Assembly: GCA_965215775.1 (NCBI GenBank)
Contig: CBDCEG010000020.1
Span: 130,244-194,243 of the forward strand
Direction: 5' to 3'
Origin: CBDCEG01 sp965215775
Lineage (GTDB): Bacteria > Pseudomonadota > Gammaproteobacteria > Cardiobacteriales > Ostreibacteriaceae
DNA: 64,000 nt
In this document: one piece after another, positions 27,024 through 35,751 of the stretch
Layout of the letters: each line of letters starts with the position of its first letter
Position numbering within the stretch: position 1 is the stretch's first letter
Program-made: the position numbers and the translations under genes
The notes under the pieces: generated by a model
Seen by the model: the letters and a program-made list of their open reading frames with translations, nothing else
Told to the model about the DNA's origin: nothing
Databases searched by the model: none

Positions 27024-27122
27024 AATTTTTTCCTCTTAAAAGTGTATTATAGGCTAAAAATCTGTCCCATAAAACTGAACCACTTCAAAGCTTCAAACTT
27101 TTTTATAACTACCAGTCAAAAC

Positions 27123-28043
27123 CTAAAAAATAGAAGACTCAGTTTTAGTTGTTAGTGATTCCAGCATTTTCATTCCTCTAAAAGAGTTACCTTTTGGGTT
27201 TAGTTTTGGACTCCAAACAGCAACGCTATATTTACTTGGGTGGATGGCGACAATTCCTCCCCCAACGCCACTTTTCCCTGGAAGACCAACTTCAAAAGAG
27301 AACTCGCCAGCTTCATCATAAAGTCCACATAGTTGCATTATTGAGTTTATTCTTTTGGTTTTACTTGAGCTTATTACTTTCTCACCTGTAAATGGGTTTT
27401 CTCCGTTAGAAGCTAAGAATAAGAATGAATCAGCCAACTCTTCACAGCTCATTTCAATAGAGCAAAGGTTAAAATATAAGTCTAAAACAGTTTCAATTTT
27501 ATTATTAATATTCCCAAAATCTTTCATTAAGTTAATAAGTGCGCGGTTTCTATAACTGGTATGTTTTTCTGAGGCAACTACTTTTGGGTTGTAGTTTATA
27601 TTTTTATTTCCTGATATATTTCTAATAAATTCAATCAATTCTTTTTTTGGATTTTTAAAATGACTAGTTAAGATATCGCAAATGACAATAGCTCCAGCAT
27701 TTATAAAAGGGTTTCGTGGAATTCCTTTTTCAACTTCTAGCTGTATAAGTGAGTTAAATGCAGTTCCTGATGGGTCAACACCAACTCTTTTCCATAATTC
27801 TTTACCTTCTATTTTAAAAGCAAGAGTTAAAGAAAATACTTTAGAAATACTTTGAATTGAGAATTTTTCTTTAGAATCTCCTGCAAAAAAATGTTTTTTA
27901 TCAACTGTTACCAAGTGAATACCTAATTTTTCAGGATTTACATTGCCTAATTCTGGAATGTAGGTTGCTATTTTGCCAGTGTCTGTTATATCTTTTTGTT
28001 TGTTTATAACTCTTTCTACTATTGATTGGTAGTCTTGTTTCAT
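27123..28043 (-). CDS. glsA: Glutaminase
   Basis: 306 residues, full length for the bacterial serine-dependent beta-lactamase-like glutaminase family. The nucleophile motif SIQSISKVFSL (S-x-x-K), NPFINAGAIVICD, SYRNRALINLMKDFGNI and the C-terminal PGKSGVGGGIVAI are all present. It hydrolyses glutamine to glutamate and ammonia in the cytosol. Last gene of the apparent argH-EamA-coaX-glsA unit, 26 bases after coaX. It lies 40 bases from the IS3 end, which may have replaced its terminator. Confidence 0.95.
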   Translation of the reverse strand: MKQDYQSIVERVINKQKDITDTGKIATYIPELGNVNPEKLGIHLVTVDKKHFFAGDSKEKFSIQSISKVFSLTLAFKIEGKELWKRVGVDPSGTAFNSLIQLEVEKGIPRNPFINAGAIVICDILTSHFKNPKKELIEFIRNISGNKNINYNPKVVASEKHTSYRNRALINLMKDFGNINNKIETVLDLYFNLCSIEMSCEELADSFLFLASNGENPFTGEKVISSSKTKRINSIMQLCGLYDEAGEFSFEVGLPGKSGVGGGIVAIHPSKYSVAVWSPKLNPKGNSFRGMKMLESLTTKTESSIF

Positions 28044-28069
28044 ATTTTTAAAATGTTAGTGTTGTTGAT

Positions 28070-28837
28070 TTATTTGGTTTGATTTCTTCCAAGAATATAT
28101 AAACCTTTGATTGTATGTAGTTTGTCCGTTTTATCAATTTTGTCTGTTAAACTTTCAAAAATATGACAAAGCCCACCAGTTGCAATAACAAAAGTATCAG
28201 CTCCAATTTCTTTTTTAATTCTATCAATTAAGCCTTCAACCATAGCTAAGTAGCCATAAATTATTCCAGATTGAATGCAAGAAATCGTATCTAAACCAAG
28301 TACTTTTTGGGGTGGTATCAGCTCAATATCTGGAAGTAATGAAGTATTTTTTATTAGAGCTTGTAAAGATGTATTTACACCAGCAGTAATTGTTACGCCA
28401 AGTATTTTTCCGTTATTATCAACTGCTGAAATAGTTAAAGCTGTGCCAAAATCAATTATTAAGCTTTGCTTTTTGTTTATTTCATAAGCACCAACTAAGT
28501 TTGCATATAAATCAGTTCCTAGCTCATTAGAGTTATGTTTTACCAAAGAACTTGTATTTCTATCAATTATTATAGGTTTGATTTTATGTATCTTTTCTAA
28601 AGTTCTACAAACTTGATTTGTAAGATTTGGAACAACTGAGCCAATAAATATGTTTTTGACTGATTTTAACTTTTCTGAGTTTAGTTTGTGCTGTTTATAT
28701 TGCCTTTTGATTGTAGATATTAATTCATCATTTGTTCGTTCAATTTTTGAATTAATTATCCAAGAACATTTACATTTATCATTTTTGAAAAATCCAAAGC
28801 GAATGCTAGAATTACCAATATTTATAACAATATCCAT
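28070..28837 (-). CDS. coaX: Type III pantothenate kinase
   Basis: 255 residues of the ASKHA fold. The phosphate-1 loop reads VINIGNSSIRFGFF; the GTDLYANLVGAYE block, LIIDFGTALTIS with its Asp, GVTITAGVN and VIATGGLC are typical. It phosphorylates pantothenate, the first step to coenzyme A. The normal phosphate-1 motif is DxGN; here the Asp is Asn (N-I-G-N). The ATG overlaps the stop of the EamA gene (TAATG), so it is translationally coupled. Whether the Asn allows activity is unknown. Confidence 0.9.
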   Translation of the reverse strand: MDIVINIGNSSIRFGFFKNDKCKCSWIINSKIERTNDELISTIKRQYKQHKLNSEKLKSVKNIFIGSVVPNLTNQVCRTLEKIHKIKPIIIDRNTSSLVKHNSNELGTDLYANLVGAYEINKKQSLIIDFGTALTISAVDNNGKILGVTITAGVNTSLQALIKNTSLLPDIELIPPQKVLGLDTISCIQSGIIYGYLAMVEGLIDRIKKEIGADTFVIATGGLCHIFESLTDKIDKTDKLHTIKGLYILGRNQTK

Positions 28838-29739
28838 TAGTTAATTCCTTTGTTTCTAGCGTATTTTGAATGAATTTCTAAAGCAACTATAGATGCAAGA
28901 ACGATAAATCCACCAAGTAGTTGCCATATTGAAATAGTTTTTCCAAAAGCAATATACGAAATTAGTAAAACCATAGGAGAAAACATTAGTGAAACCATTG
29001 AAACATAACTTGCTTCTTTGATTTCTAAGGCTTTAAACATAGAAAGGAAAAGTATAAAAACTAAAAACCCACCAAAAATTCCCCACTGTAAGTTTTTAAT
29101 AACAAAAACATCTATTTTTAGAAATATTGCGGCAACAAGTAAAAATAATCCACCAGCCAAAGCTCTATAAAAAGACATATACTCTGGTGAATTTCTAGTG
29201 TTTACTGTTTTAGACAAAACAATAGTGAACCCAAAAAACGCTGCTGAAATAATCGTATATAAATCATACTTGTTTGGTAATATTAATTTCCCATCAGTAC
29301 TCATAATATAAGCTCCAAGTAACAAAAACCCAGAAACTATGAATTTAACAATATTAGCCTTTTGTTGCTTAAGAATAATTTCTAAAACTATGCTAAAAAC
29401 AATAGAAGTTTTTATTAAAAAAGCATAGTTATTAGCAGAATGTGCAATTCCTTTTAGTGTAAAAAGGTTACCAACTCCATTTGCAAAAAGCCCAAGTAAT
29501 AACATCCAAATAATATCTGACTTTGTGAATATTACCTTTTTTTCTGAAGTATTATTTTTAAATATAATATAAACACCCATCAAAATAGCAGCTGTAATTA
29601 ATGTTTGAGCACCATACAAATAAGCATTCACACCTAAATTTGTAATTGAATACCCTGCGATTACAACATTAAATGCCCAAGATAAGGACATTATAAAAAC
29701 AAATATAAATCCTTTATATTGACTTACAGAATTAGACAT
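28837..29739 (-). CDS. EamA-family (drug/metabolite) transporter
   Basis: 300 residues with ten hydrophobic helices in two EamA repeats; GFIFVFIMSLSWAFNVVIAGY starts the first and SAAFFGFTIVLSKTVN the second. The C-terminal end is basic (KYARNKGIN). The substrate is not predictable. Its ATG directly follows the argH stop and its own stop overlaps the coaX ATG, so it is tightly coupled in an operon. It is unrelated in detail to the broken EamA gene at 35656. Confidence 0.85.
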   Translation of the reverse strand: MSNSVSQYKGFIFVFIMSLSWAFNVVIAGYSITNLGVNAYLYGAQTLITAAILMGVYIIFKNNTSEKKVIFTKSDIIWMLLLGLFANGVGNLFTLKGIAHSANNYAFLIKTSIVFSIVLEIILKQQKANIVKFIVSGFLLLGAYIMSTDGKLILPNKYDLYTIISAAFFGFTIVLSKTVNTRNSPEYMSFYRALAGGLFLLVAAIFLKIDVFVIKNLQWGIFGGFLVFILFLSMFKALEIKEASYVSMVSLMFSPMVLLISYIAFGKTISIWQLLGGFIVLASIVALEIHSKYARNKGIN

Positions 29740-31140
29740 TTATTTCACCTTTAAACTTGTTATAAAATTTTCTGCATCAATAACTGCAAGTTTAACTTGC
29801 TTTGGAGCTGTTGCACCAAAATGATTGCGTGAATTTACAGACCCTTCAACAGTTAGAATTTCAAAAACATCGTCTTCAATAATATTACTAAAGCGTTGTA
29901 AATCCAAAAGTTCCAGCTCGTCTAAACTACAACCTTTTTCAATTGCAAGAGCAACAGTTTTTCCAACAACTTCGTGTGCGTCTCTAAATGCAATTCCTTT
30001 TTTAACCAAATAATCAGCCAAATCAGTTGCAGTTGCAAAACCATCTTTTGCAGTTTTGTGCATAATTTCTTTTTTAGGCTCAATATGTTTTATCATTTGA
30101 GCAAAAGATCTTAAGCAATTTATAGTTGTGTTAATTGTATCAAATAAAGGCTCTTTATCTTCTTGATTATCTTTGTTATAAGCGAGAGGCTGTGATTTCA
30201 TAATTGTAAGCATTGTAAATAAATTACCAAAAACTCGCCCAGTTTTACCACGAACTAATTCGGCAATATCTGGGTTTTTCTTTTGTGGCATTATTGAAGA
30301 ACCTGTGCAAAACCTATCAGGTAACTCAACAAAATCAAATTGGGTTGAGTTCCAAATTATAATTTCCTCCGCAATTCGTGATAAATGCATCGCAAGTATT
30401 GCACTAACACTACAGAATTCAATTGCAAAATCACGGTCAGAAACTGCATCAAGTGAATTCGCACAAGGTTTGTCAAAATCAAGTAAATTCGCAGTTTGCT
30501 CTCTATCAATATTATAAGTTGTTCCAGCAAGTGCTGCCGCCCCAAGAGGAGATTGATTTAGGCGATTTCTACAATCTAATAATCGTGAATAATCCCTTTT
30601 AATCATTTCAAACCATGCAAGTAAATGATGCCCAAAAGTAACTGGTTGTGCAGATTGTAAATGTGTAAAACCTGGCATAATAGTCTCTGTTTGATTTTTT
30701 GCCAAAGAAATAATAGACTCCATAAGTTCTATTAAACCAATTTCAATATTATCAATTTCATCTCTTAAATAAAGCCTAATATCTGTTGCAACTTGGTCAT
30801 TTCGTGAACGCCCTGTGTGTAAGCGTTTTCCCGCAATTCCTATAATATCTGTAAGCCTTGCTTCAATATTCATGTGAACATCTTCTAATTCTTTTGACCA
30901 AACAAATTTATCTTCCAAAATCTCCTGTTTAACTTGTGCTAAACCTTGCTTGATTTTAGAAAAATCTTCGCCTGAAATTATATTTTGAGAGGCTAGCATT
31001 GTTGCGTGAGCAACCGAACCTCTTATATCTTGCATTGCCATTTTCTGGTCAAAGGATACTGACTCATTGAACTCTAAAATAAATTCGTCCATTGATTCAC
31101 TAAATCTTCCACCCCATTGTTTATTTGTTTTATTTGTCAT
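29740..31140 (-). CDS. argH: Argininosuccinate lyase
   Basis: 466 residues of the fumarase/aspartase superfamily. WGGRFSESMDEF at the start, GRSRNDQVATDIRLYLRDE, TPGFTHLQ-type MPGFTHLQSAQPVTFGHH and the signature GSSIMPQKKNPD with the catalytic Ser are all seen. It splits argininosuccinate into arginine and fumarate. It sits between a DUF2333 gene (12 bases upstream) and the coupled EamA gene. Confidence 0.97.
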   Translation of the reverse strand: MTNKTNKQWGGRFSESMDEFILEFNESVSFDQKMAMQDIRGSVAHATMLASQNIISGEDFSKIKQGLAQVKQEILEDKFVWSKELEDVHMNIEARLTDIIGIAGKRLHTGRSRNDQVATDIRLYLRDEIDNIEIGLIELMESIISLAKNQTETIMPGFTHLQSAQPVTFGHHLLAWFEMIKRDYSRLLDCRNRLNQSPLGAAALAGTTYNIDREQTANLLDFDKPCANSLDAVSDRDFAIEFCSVSAILAMHLSRIAEEIIIWNSTQFDFVELPDRFCTGSSIMPQKKNPDIAELVRGKTGRVFGNLFTMLTIMKSQPLAYNKDNQEDKEPLFDTINTTINCLRSFAQMIKHIEPKKEIMHKTAKDGFATATDLADYLVKKGIAFRDAHEVVGKTVALAIEKGCSLDELELLDLQRFSNIIEDDVFEILTVEGSVNSRNHFGATAPKQVKLAVIDAENFITSLKVK

Positions 31141-31152
31141 TTTAGTTTTTAT

Positions 31153-32232
31153 TTAACCATTTTCTAATAAGTGAACTAAATCAATAATTGTTGAGTTAGC
31201 GCGTGAAAGGTAAGAAGACATAATTAAAGAGTGATTTGTAACAAATCCAAATCCATTTCCGTTTAAGATTATAGGACTCCAAACTTTTTGCTGTGTTCGT
31301 TCAAGCTCATTAATAAGTTGGCGGATATAAGCTTTTGCATTTTTATCTTCCAAAACTTTATCAAAATCAATCTCAATTGCTTTTAATTGTTGTAATAACG
31401 CCCATGCATAGCCTCTAGCTTGATAAAAATTATTATCTACTTTAGACCAAGTTGTTTTTTCAATTGAGGTTTTAGATGTTTTTGTGGTTTTGCTTGCATT
31501 TCTATCGCCTGCTAGAGAAGTGTCTTCAATAGTTGTGCCGATACTAGCTGAAAGATTATGAGAGTATGAACCTAGCATAACTGAAACAACGCTAAAATAT
31601 TGTTTCAAATTATCAGCTCTTGCATAAAATTGTGAGCTTTGTTTTTTGTTATCAATAATTCCTGCTAAATATTTTTCTAGTGCTTCTTTTGCATTTCCGT
31701 ATTCAGCTTCCGCACTAGGAAATGCCCAGCTTTCTGAATCTATACTTAAAAGATTTTCTACATTAACTAAATTAGCATTTTCTTTTGCTTGCGAGCCAGA
31801 TTTGGAGAAATTATTTCTATATATTTTTGATAAATCTCTTAAATTCCTAAGCACGCCAAATTCCCATTCTGGAATATTATTCATTAAAACAGTTGGTGGC
31901 ATGATATCATTACTAAGGTAACCACCTTTTTTATTTAACAAAACATCAAGTGTTTCAATTGTTGCTGAGGTTAAAGCTACTCCAATTTTTTTGGAATTCA
32001 CTTTATTTTTTGTGGTATATTTTTTTATAACATCTTTAGTAAGTAAAGAGCTTGGCTCACTAGACCAATAAAGCATTAGAGCAATATTAATTGCAATAAT
32101 AGTGAAAATAATCAAAGATGCTCTAAAAGGCCAGCCACTTGCTCGCCAAACACTTGGTTTATATAGATTAACAACTTTTTTTGTTGTGTTAATTGTTCCT
32201 TTTACTGTTTTTTTTGCAATATTTTTAGCCAT
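31153..32232 (-). CDS. DUF2333 family membrane-anchored protein
   Basis: 359 residues. A basic N-terminus (KNIAKKTVKGTINTTKK), one membrane helix (ASLIIFTIIAINIALMLYW), and the family's conserved parts: GGYLSNDIMPPTVLMNNIPEWEFGVL (shown in part: GGYLSNDIMPP, PEWEFGVLRNLRDL) and WAFPSAEAEYGNA. A low-complexity Thr/Lys stretch (NASKTTKTSKTS) sits at about residue 245. The function of the family is unknown; it is common in proteobacteria. First gene of the argH unit, and divergent from pdxH with 81 bases between them for both promoters. Confidence 0.85.
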   Translation of the reverse strand: MAKNIAKKTVKGTINTTKKVVNLYKPSVWRASGWPFRASLIIFTIIAINIALMLYWSSEPSSLLTKDVIKKYTTKNKVNSKKIGVALTSATIETLDVLLNKKGGYLSNDIMPPTVLMNNIPEWEFGVLRNLRDLSKIYRNNFSKSGSQAKENANLVNVENLLSIDSESWAFPSAEAEYGNAKEALEKYLAGIIDNKKQSSQFYARADNLKQYFSVVSVMLGSYSHNLSASIGTTIEDTSLAGDRNASKTTKTSKTSIEKTTWSKVDNNFYQARGYAWALLQQLKAIEIDFDKVLEDKNAKAYIRQLINELERTQQKVWSPIILNGNGFGFVTNHSLIMSSYLSRANSTIIDLVHLLENG

Positions 32233-32313
32233 AATAGTCTCTTAATTTATGTATTTTCTGTGATTAAATAGTAGAATTAGTCTTTATTATACTATTTTAA
32301 ATGCTTAGAAAAA

Positions 32314-32964
32314 ATGAAAATACAAGATATATCTAAAATAAGGACTTCTTTTGAGAAAAATAAAGATGTAACTATAGAAAATTTCTCAGAAAATCCTTTT
32401 ATTCAATTTAGCAAATGGTTTGAAATAGCAAGTTTAGAAAAAGACTTGCTTGAGCCAAATGCATTTGTTTTATCAACAGCAAATAAAATAGGAAAAGTTA
32501 GAACTAGAAGTGTTTTATTAAAATATTTCAGTGATGAAGGATTTGTTTTTTTTACAAATTACACCAGCCAAAAAGCTAAAGATATCGCTGAAAACAATCA
32601 AGTTTCTATGCTATTTCCTTGGTATTACCTTGAAAGACAGATGATTATTGAGGGTGAAGCCTTTAAAATCAGTAAAAAAGATTCGTTAAAATATTTTATG
32701 TCTAGACCAAGAGGAAGCCAAATAGGAGCTTGGGTTTCAAGACAAAGCCAAATTATAAATTCACGAGCTTTATTAACTCAAAAAGCTAAACAAATTACTC
32801 AAAAGTTCTTAGGAAAAGATATTCCACTACCTGATTTTTGGGGTGGGTATATTATAAAACCAACAAGGTTTGAGTTCTGGCAAGGGCAACCAAATCGACT
32901 TCATAATCGGGTTGAATATAGCCCTACAAAAGATGGCTGGAGCAGAATTATTTTAAGCCCTTAA
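32314..32964 (+). CDS. pdxH: Pyridoxamine 5'-phosphate oxidase
   Basis: 216 residues with a flavin-binding split barrel: PNAFVLSTANKIGKVRTRSVLLK, FFTNYTSQKAKDI, LFPWYYLERQMIIEGEA (FMN contacts), SRPRGSQIGAWVSRQS and the C-terminal signature FWQGQPNRLHNRVEY. It oxidises pyridoxine or pyridoxamine 5'-phosphate to pyridoxal 5'-phosphate with FMN. It is monocistronic and divergent from the DUF2333 gene. Confidence 0.96.
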   Translation: MKIQDISKIRTSFEKNKDVTIENFSENPFIQFSKWFEIASLEKDLLEPNAFVLSTANKIGKVRTRSVLLKYFSDEGFVFFTNYTSQKAKDIAENNQVSMLFPWYYLERQMIIEGEAFKISKKDSLKYFMSRPRGSQIGAWVSRQSQIINSRALLTQKAKQITQKFLGKDIPLPDFWGGYIIKPTRFEFWQGQPNRLHNRVEYSPTKDGWSRIILSP

Positions 32965-33006
32965 GTAAACAGAGCGTAAATATTTACTTAAAAAAAGACA
33001 AATAAA

Positions 33007-33030
33007 AAGAGGCTAAATAGCCCCTTCTTA
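33007..33030 (+). terminator. Weak hairpin after pdxH
   Basis: AAG(A)GGCT-AAAT-AGCC(C)CTT forms a short stem followed by CTTACTTT. A second inverted repeat (TAAGTAAA/TTTACTTA) lies at 32961-32990. Both fit weak terminators between the converging pdxH and OmpA-like lipoprotein genes. Confidence 0.4.
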
Positions 33031-33051
33031 CTTTACATCTATTGATATTTA

Positions 33052-33720
33052 TTAATATATAGAAGCGTAAGCAGCTTGCTCGTTTCCTTTTTCAATTGCT
33101 TTGATATAAATTTCAACTCTTCTGTTTTGTGCTTTTCCGTCTCTAGTTGAGTTTGAAGCAACTGGGTGAGTTTCTCCATATCCTGTTGCAACTATACGAC
33201 CAGCAACAACACCTTGGCTAGCTAGATAGTTACCAGCTGATTCTGAACGACGCTTAGATAAGTCTAAGTTATAGTTAGAATCTCCATCTGAGTCAGCAAA
33301 TCCTAAAACATGAATTGCAGTTTTGTTATATTTATTAACAACTGCAGCAATTGAGTTCAAAGAACCATGCGCGCCAGAGTTAAGTCTTGATTTGTTAACT
33401 GCAAAAGTTAGTGAGTTTGGCACATTTAGTTTGATTGTATTTTTGTCAACTCTAGTAACTGTTATCCCTGAAGAAGCCAATGCTTTCTCAAGTCTTTGTT
33501 GTTGAGAATCCATATATTTACCAATCGCACCACCTGCTAAAGCTCCTAAAACTGCACCAACATAACGCCCGTTTTTATCATTAACTTGATGTCCAATTAC
33601 TGCTCCTGCAACTGCACCAACTCCAGCACCAATCGCTGTTCTTGCATTTTCAGATAAGCTACAACCAGTAGTTAAAAGACCAGCCATTGATACAGCTAAT
33701 AATGTTTTCTTGAATTTCAT
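33052..33720 (-). CDS. OmpA-family lipoprotein (YiaD-like)
   Basis: 222 residues from the ATG with AGAGGAAAAAAT upstream; an in-frame codon 15 residues earlier has no such site. Lipobox LLTTGC, then a glycine-zipper segment (IGAGVGAVAGAVIGHQ, ALAGGAIGKYMD) and a C-terminal OmpA peptidoglycan-binding domain: NSLTFAVNKSRL, HVLGFADSDGDSNYNLDLSKRR, ATGYGETHPVASN and the final NRRVEIYI with the diaminopimelate-binding Asp and Arg. It probably anchors the outer membrane to peptidoglycan. Single gene. Confidence 0.92.
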   Translation of the reverse strand: MKFKKTLLAVSMAGLLTTGCSLSENARTAIGAGVGAVAGAVIGHQVNDKNGRYVGAVLGALAGGAIGKYMDSQQQRLEKALASSGITVTRVDKNTIKLNVPNSLTFAVNKSRLNSGAHGSLNSIAAVVNKYNKTAIHVLGFADSDGDSNYNLDLSKRRSESAGNYLASQGVVAGRIVATGYGETHPVASNSTRDGKAQNRRVEIYIKAIEKGNEQAAYASIY

Positions 33721-33817
33721 ATTTTTTCCTCTTTTAGTAATTTTAAATAAATTAGTTAAACACAATAAATAATAAGTTTATCAAATAAAATTAAGCTCTT
33801 AGTAACTTTTTATTTAA

Positions 33818-35195
33818 TTACCTTTTAAGTTTGTTCATTATACTTGGCATCTTACCTTGCATTTTTCCTGCCATTTTCATCATTTTCATCATTTTCCCAG
33901 ACTTAAATCCAGACATTTGTTTTTGCATTTCTTTAAACTGCTTAAGCATTCTATTTACTTCTGGAATTGGAACTCCTGCTCCTGCTGAAATTCGTTTTTT
34001 CCTAGAACTTTTAATTATTTCATATTGCTTTCTTTCTTGTTTGGTCATTGAGTTTATGATTGCTATCATTTTATTAAACTTTTCGCTATTTAGATTTTCA
34101 TCCAAAACACTTTGAGGGATTTCACTCATTCCAGGCATTTTATCCATTATTTTTTTAAGGTCAAAATTTTGCATTTGCTCTAACTGCTCTTTGTAATCAT
34201 TTAAATTGAATTTAGCACCTGATTGCATTTTTTTCGCAAGTCTTTCTGCTTTTTTCTGATCAACTTTATCTTGAATATCTTCAACCAAACTTAGAACATC
34301 GCCCATCCCAAGAATTCTTGATGCAACTCTTTCTGGGTGAAATGCTTCTAAAGCATCAGTTTTTTCACCAACACCTAAGAATTTAATTGGTTTGCCTGTT
34401 ATTTGTCTAATTGAAAGAGCAGCACCACCACGAGCATCACCATCCGTTTTTGTCAAAATAACACCAGTTAATGGAAGTGCATCATTAAATGCTTTGGCTG
34501 TGTTTGCTGCATCTTGCCCTGTCATTGAATCCACTACAAATAGAGTTTCTACTGGATTTATTTGTTTATGAATTGACTTTATTTCAGTCATCATTTCATC
34601 ATCAATATGCAATCTACCAGCGGTATCAACGATAAGAACATCTAAAGATTTTTGTTTAGCAAGTGCTAAAGCATTTTTTGCAATATCAACTGGATTTTGT
34701 TCAGAATTACTTTCAATAAATTCTGCACCAACTTCATTTGCAACTATTTTAAGCTGTTCTATTGCTGCAGGTCTGTAAATATCAGCTGAAACAACAGCAA
34801 CTTTTTTATTTTCTTTTTTTATTAAAAATTTAGCAAGTTTAGCCGTTGTTGTTGTTTTACCAGAACCTTGAAGTCCTGCCATCAAAATCACTGCAGGCGG
34901 TTGAGCATTAAGCTGTAAAGAACTATTTTCCTCGCCCATTGCTTTTGTAAGTTCAGCCTGAACTATTTTTATAAATTCCTGCCCTGGAGAAAGTTTGGTG
35001 CTAACTTCAAGCCCAATTGCTTTCTCTTTAATTTCAGAAATTATTTGTTTTGTAACTGATAATGCAACATCAGCTTCAATTAGTGCCATTCGCACATCTC
35101 TTAAAGCATCTTTGATATTTGCTTCTGTTAATTTTGCCTTGCCTGTTAAAAATTTCCCTGTTTGTTGTAGTTTTTTCGCTTAAATTGTCAAACAT
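33818..35195 (-). CDS. ffh: Signal recognition particle protein Ffh, one apparent frameshift
   Basis: The SRP54-type GTPase is complete: NG domain with GLQGSGKTTTTAKLA (G1), DIYRPAAIEQL, VDTAGRLHIDDEMM, TKTDGDARGG and a Met-rich M domain at the C-terminus (MKMMKMAGKMQGKM). The true start is the ATG at 35193-35195 with AGAG upstream, giving MFDNLSEK. An extra base in the T6 run at 35171-35176 breaks the frame after SEK; removing it restores LQQTGKFLTGKAKLTEANI and joins the rest. Ffh with 4.5S RNA targets membrane proteins and is essential, so a sequence error or slippage is more likely than loss. Confidence 0.93.
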
Positions 35196-35272
35196 TTTCT
35201 CTGCCCTTCCTATAGATATAAAATTATGAATTTGCAAATTATAACAGCTTTAGCGTTTTTTTATAATTGAGA

Positions 35273-35412
35273 TTTCATATTTAATCTTAAAGCTATTTGC
35301 GATTACCTCAAATGATGGCAAAATAACATAATCATTCTTTTTTTGGCAATAGCTGAATTTATAAAATGAATGAGATTTTAAAATATTAAAATTAGAGGAA
35401 AATTAAATGAGC
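35273..35412 (+). repeat. Duplicated acpP leader, copy A
   Basis: About 140 bases, including the ribosome site (AGAGGAAAATTAA) and the first two codons (ATGAGC), repeat with roughly seven mismatches at 37673-37812, exactly 2400 bases downstream. Copy A now drives a small membrane-protein frame instead of acpP. Confidence 0.97.
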
Positions 35413-35666
35413 GATATAGTAAACCTGATCATTGATGGAGAAATTCATAATGTTAAGCAAGACCCCCCTTGTTTATTAGTTACTTGATTAAAAATAGACT
35501 CGGCACTTTAAAAGATAATGAGGTCAAATTCATAATTTTATATTGGTTATCAATTTTTTCCATATTTGCTATCACTGGGACTTTGGATATTTTGTTTTTG
35601 TATTGGATTATCCAATATTATAACGGCAAAGATAATATAGTTGTGGAGGATGGGAATGAACATTAA
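35407..35666 (+). pseudogene. Small single-helix membrane protein, one frameshift
   Basis: The ATG of the duplicated acpP leader opens MSDIVNLIIDGEIHNVKQDPP; the C6 run at 35463-35468 appears one base short, after which LFISYLIKNRLGTLKDNEVK and a membrane helix (ILYWLSIFSIFAITGTLDIL) continue to a TAA at 35664-35666. The restored product is about 86 residues. I do not recognise it. It overlaps the start of the following EamA gene, whose ribosome site (GGAGG) lies inside its end, so the two were probably an operon. Confidence 0.55.
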
Positions 35667-35751
35667 TTCTAAATCATTAGGAGTAATATTTGCCCTGCTT
35701 GCTGCACTTTTTAATGGAACTGTTGGTGTTCTCAGTGTTAATATTTCCTAG

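Larger units (their letters stand above)
25871..27082 (-). mobile_element. IS3-family insertion sequence (about 1.2 kb)
   Basis: Imperfect terminal inverted repeats bound the element: TGGTCTAATTTTATGGAACA at 25871 and TGGTTCAGTTTTATGGGACA read inward from 27082, 16 of 20 identical, with TG...CA tips. It carries two consecutive minus-strand frames, orfA and orfB, as usual for the family. No clear target duplication is seen (GTAA on the left, CTTC on the right). Confidence 0.88.
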
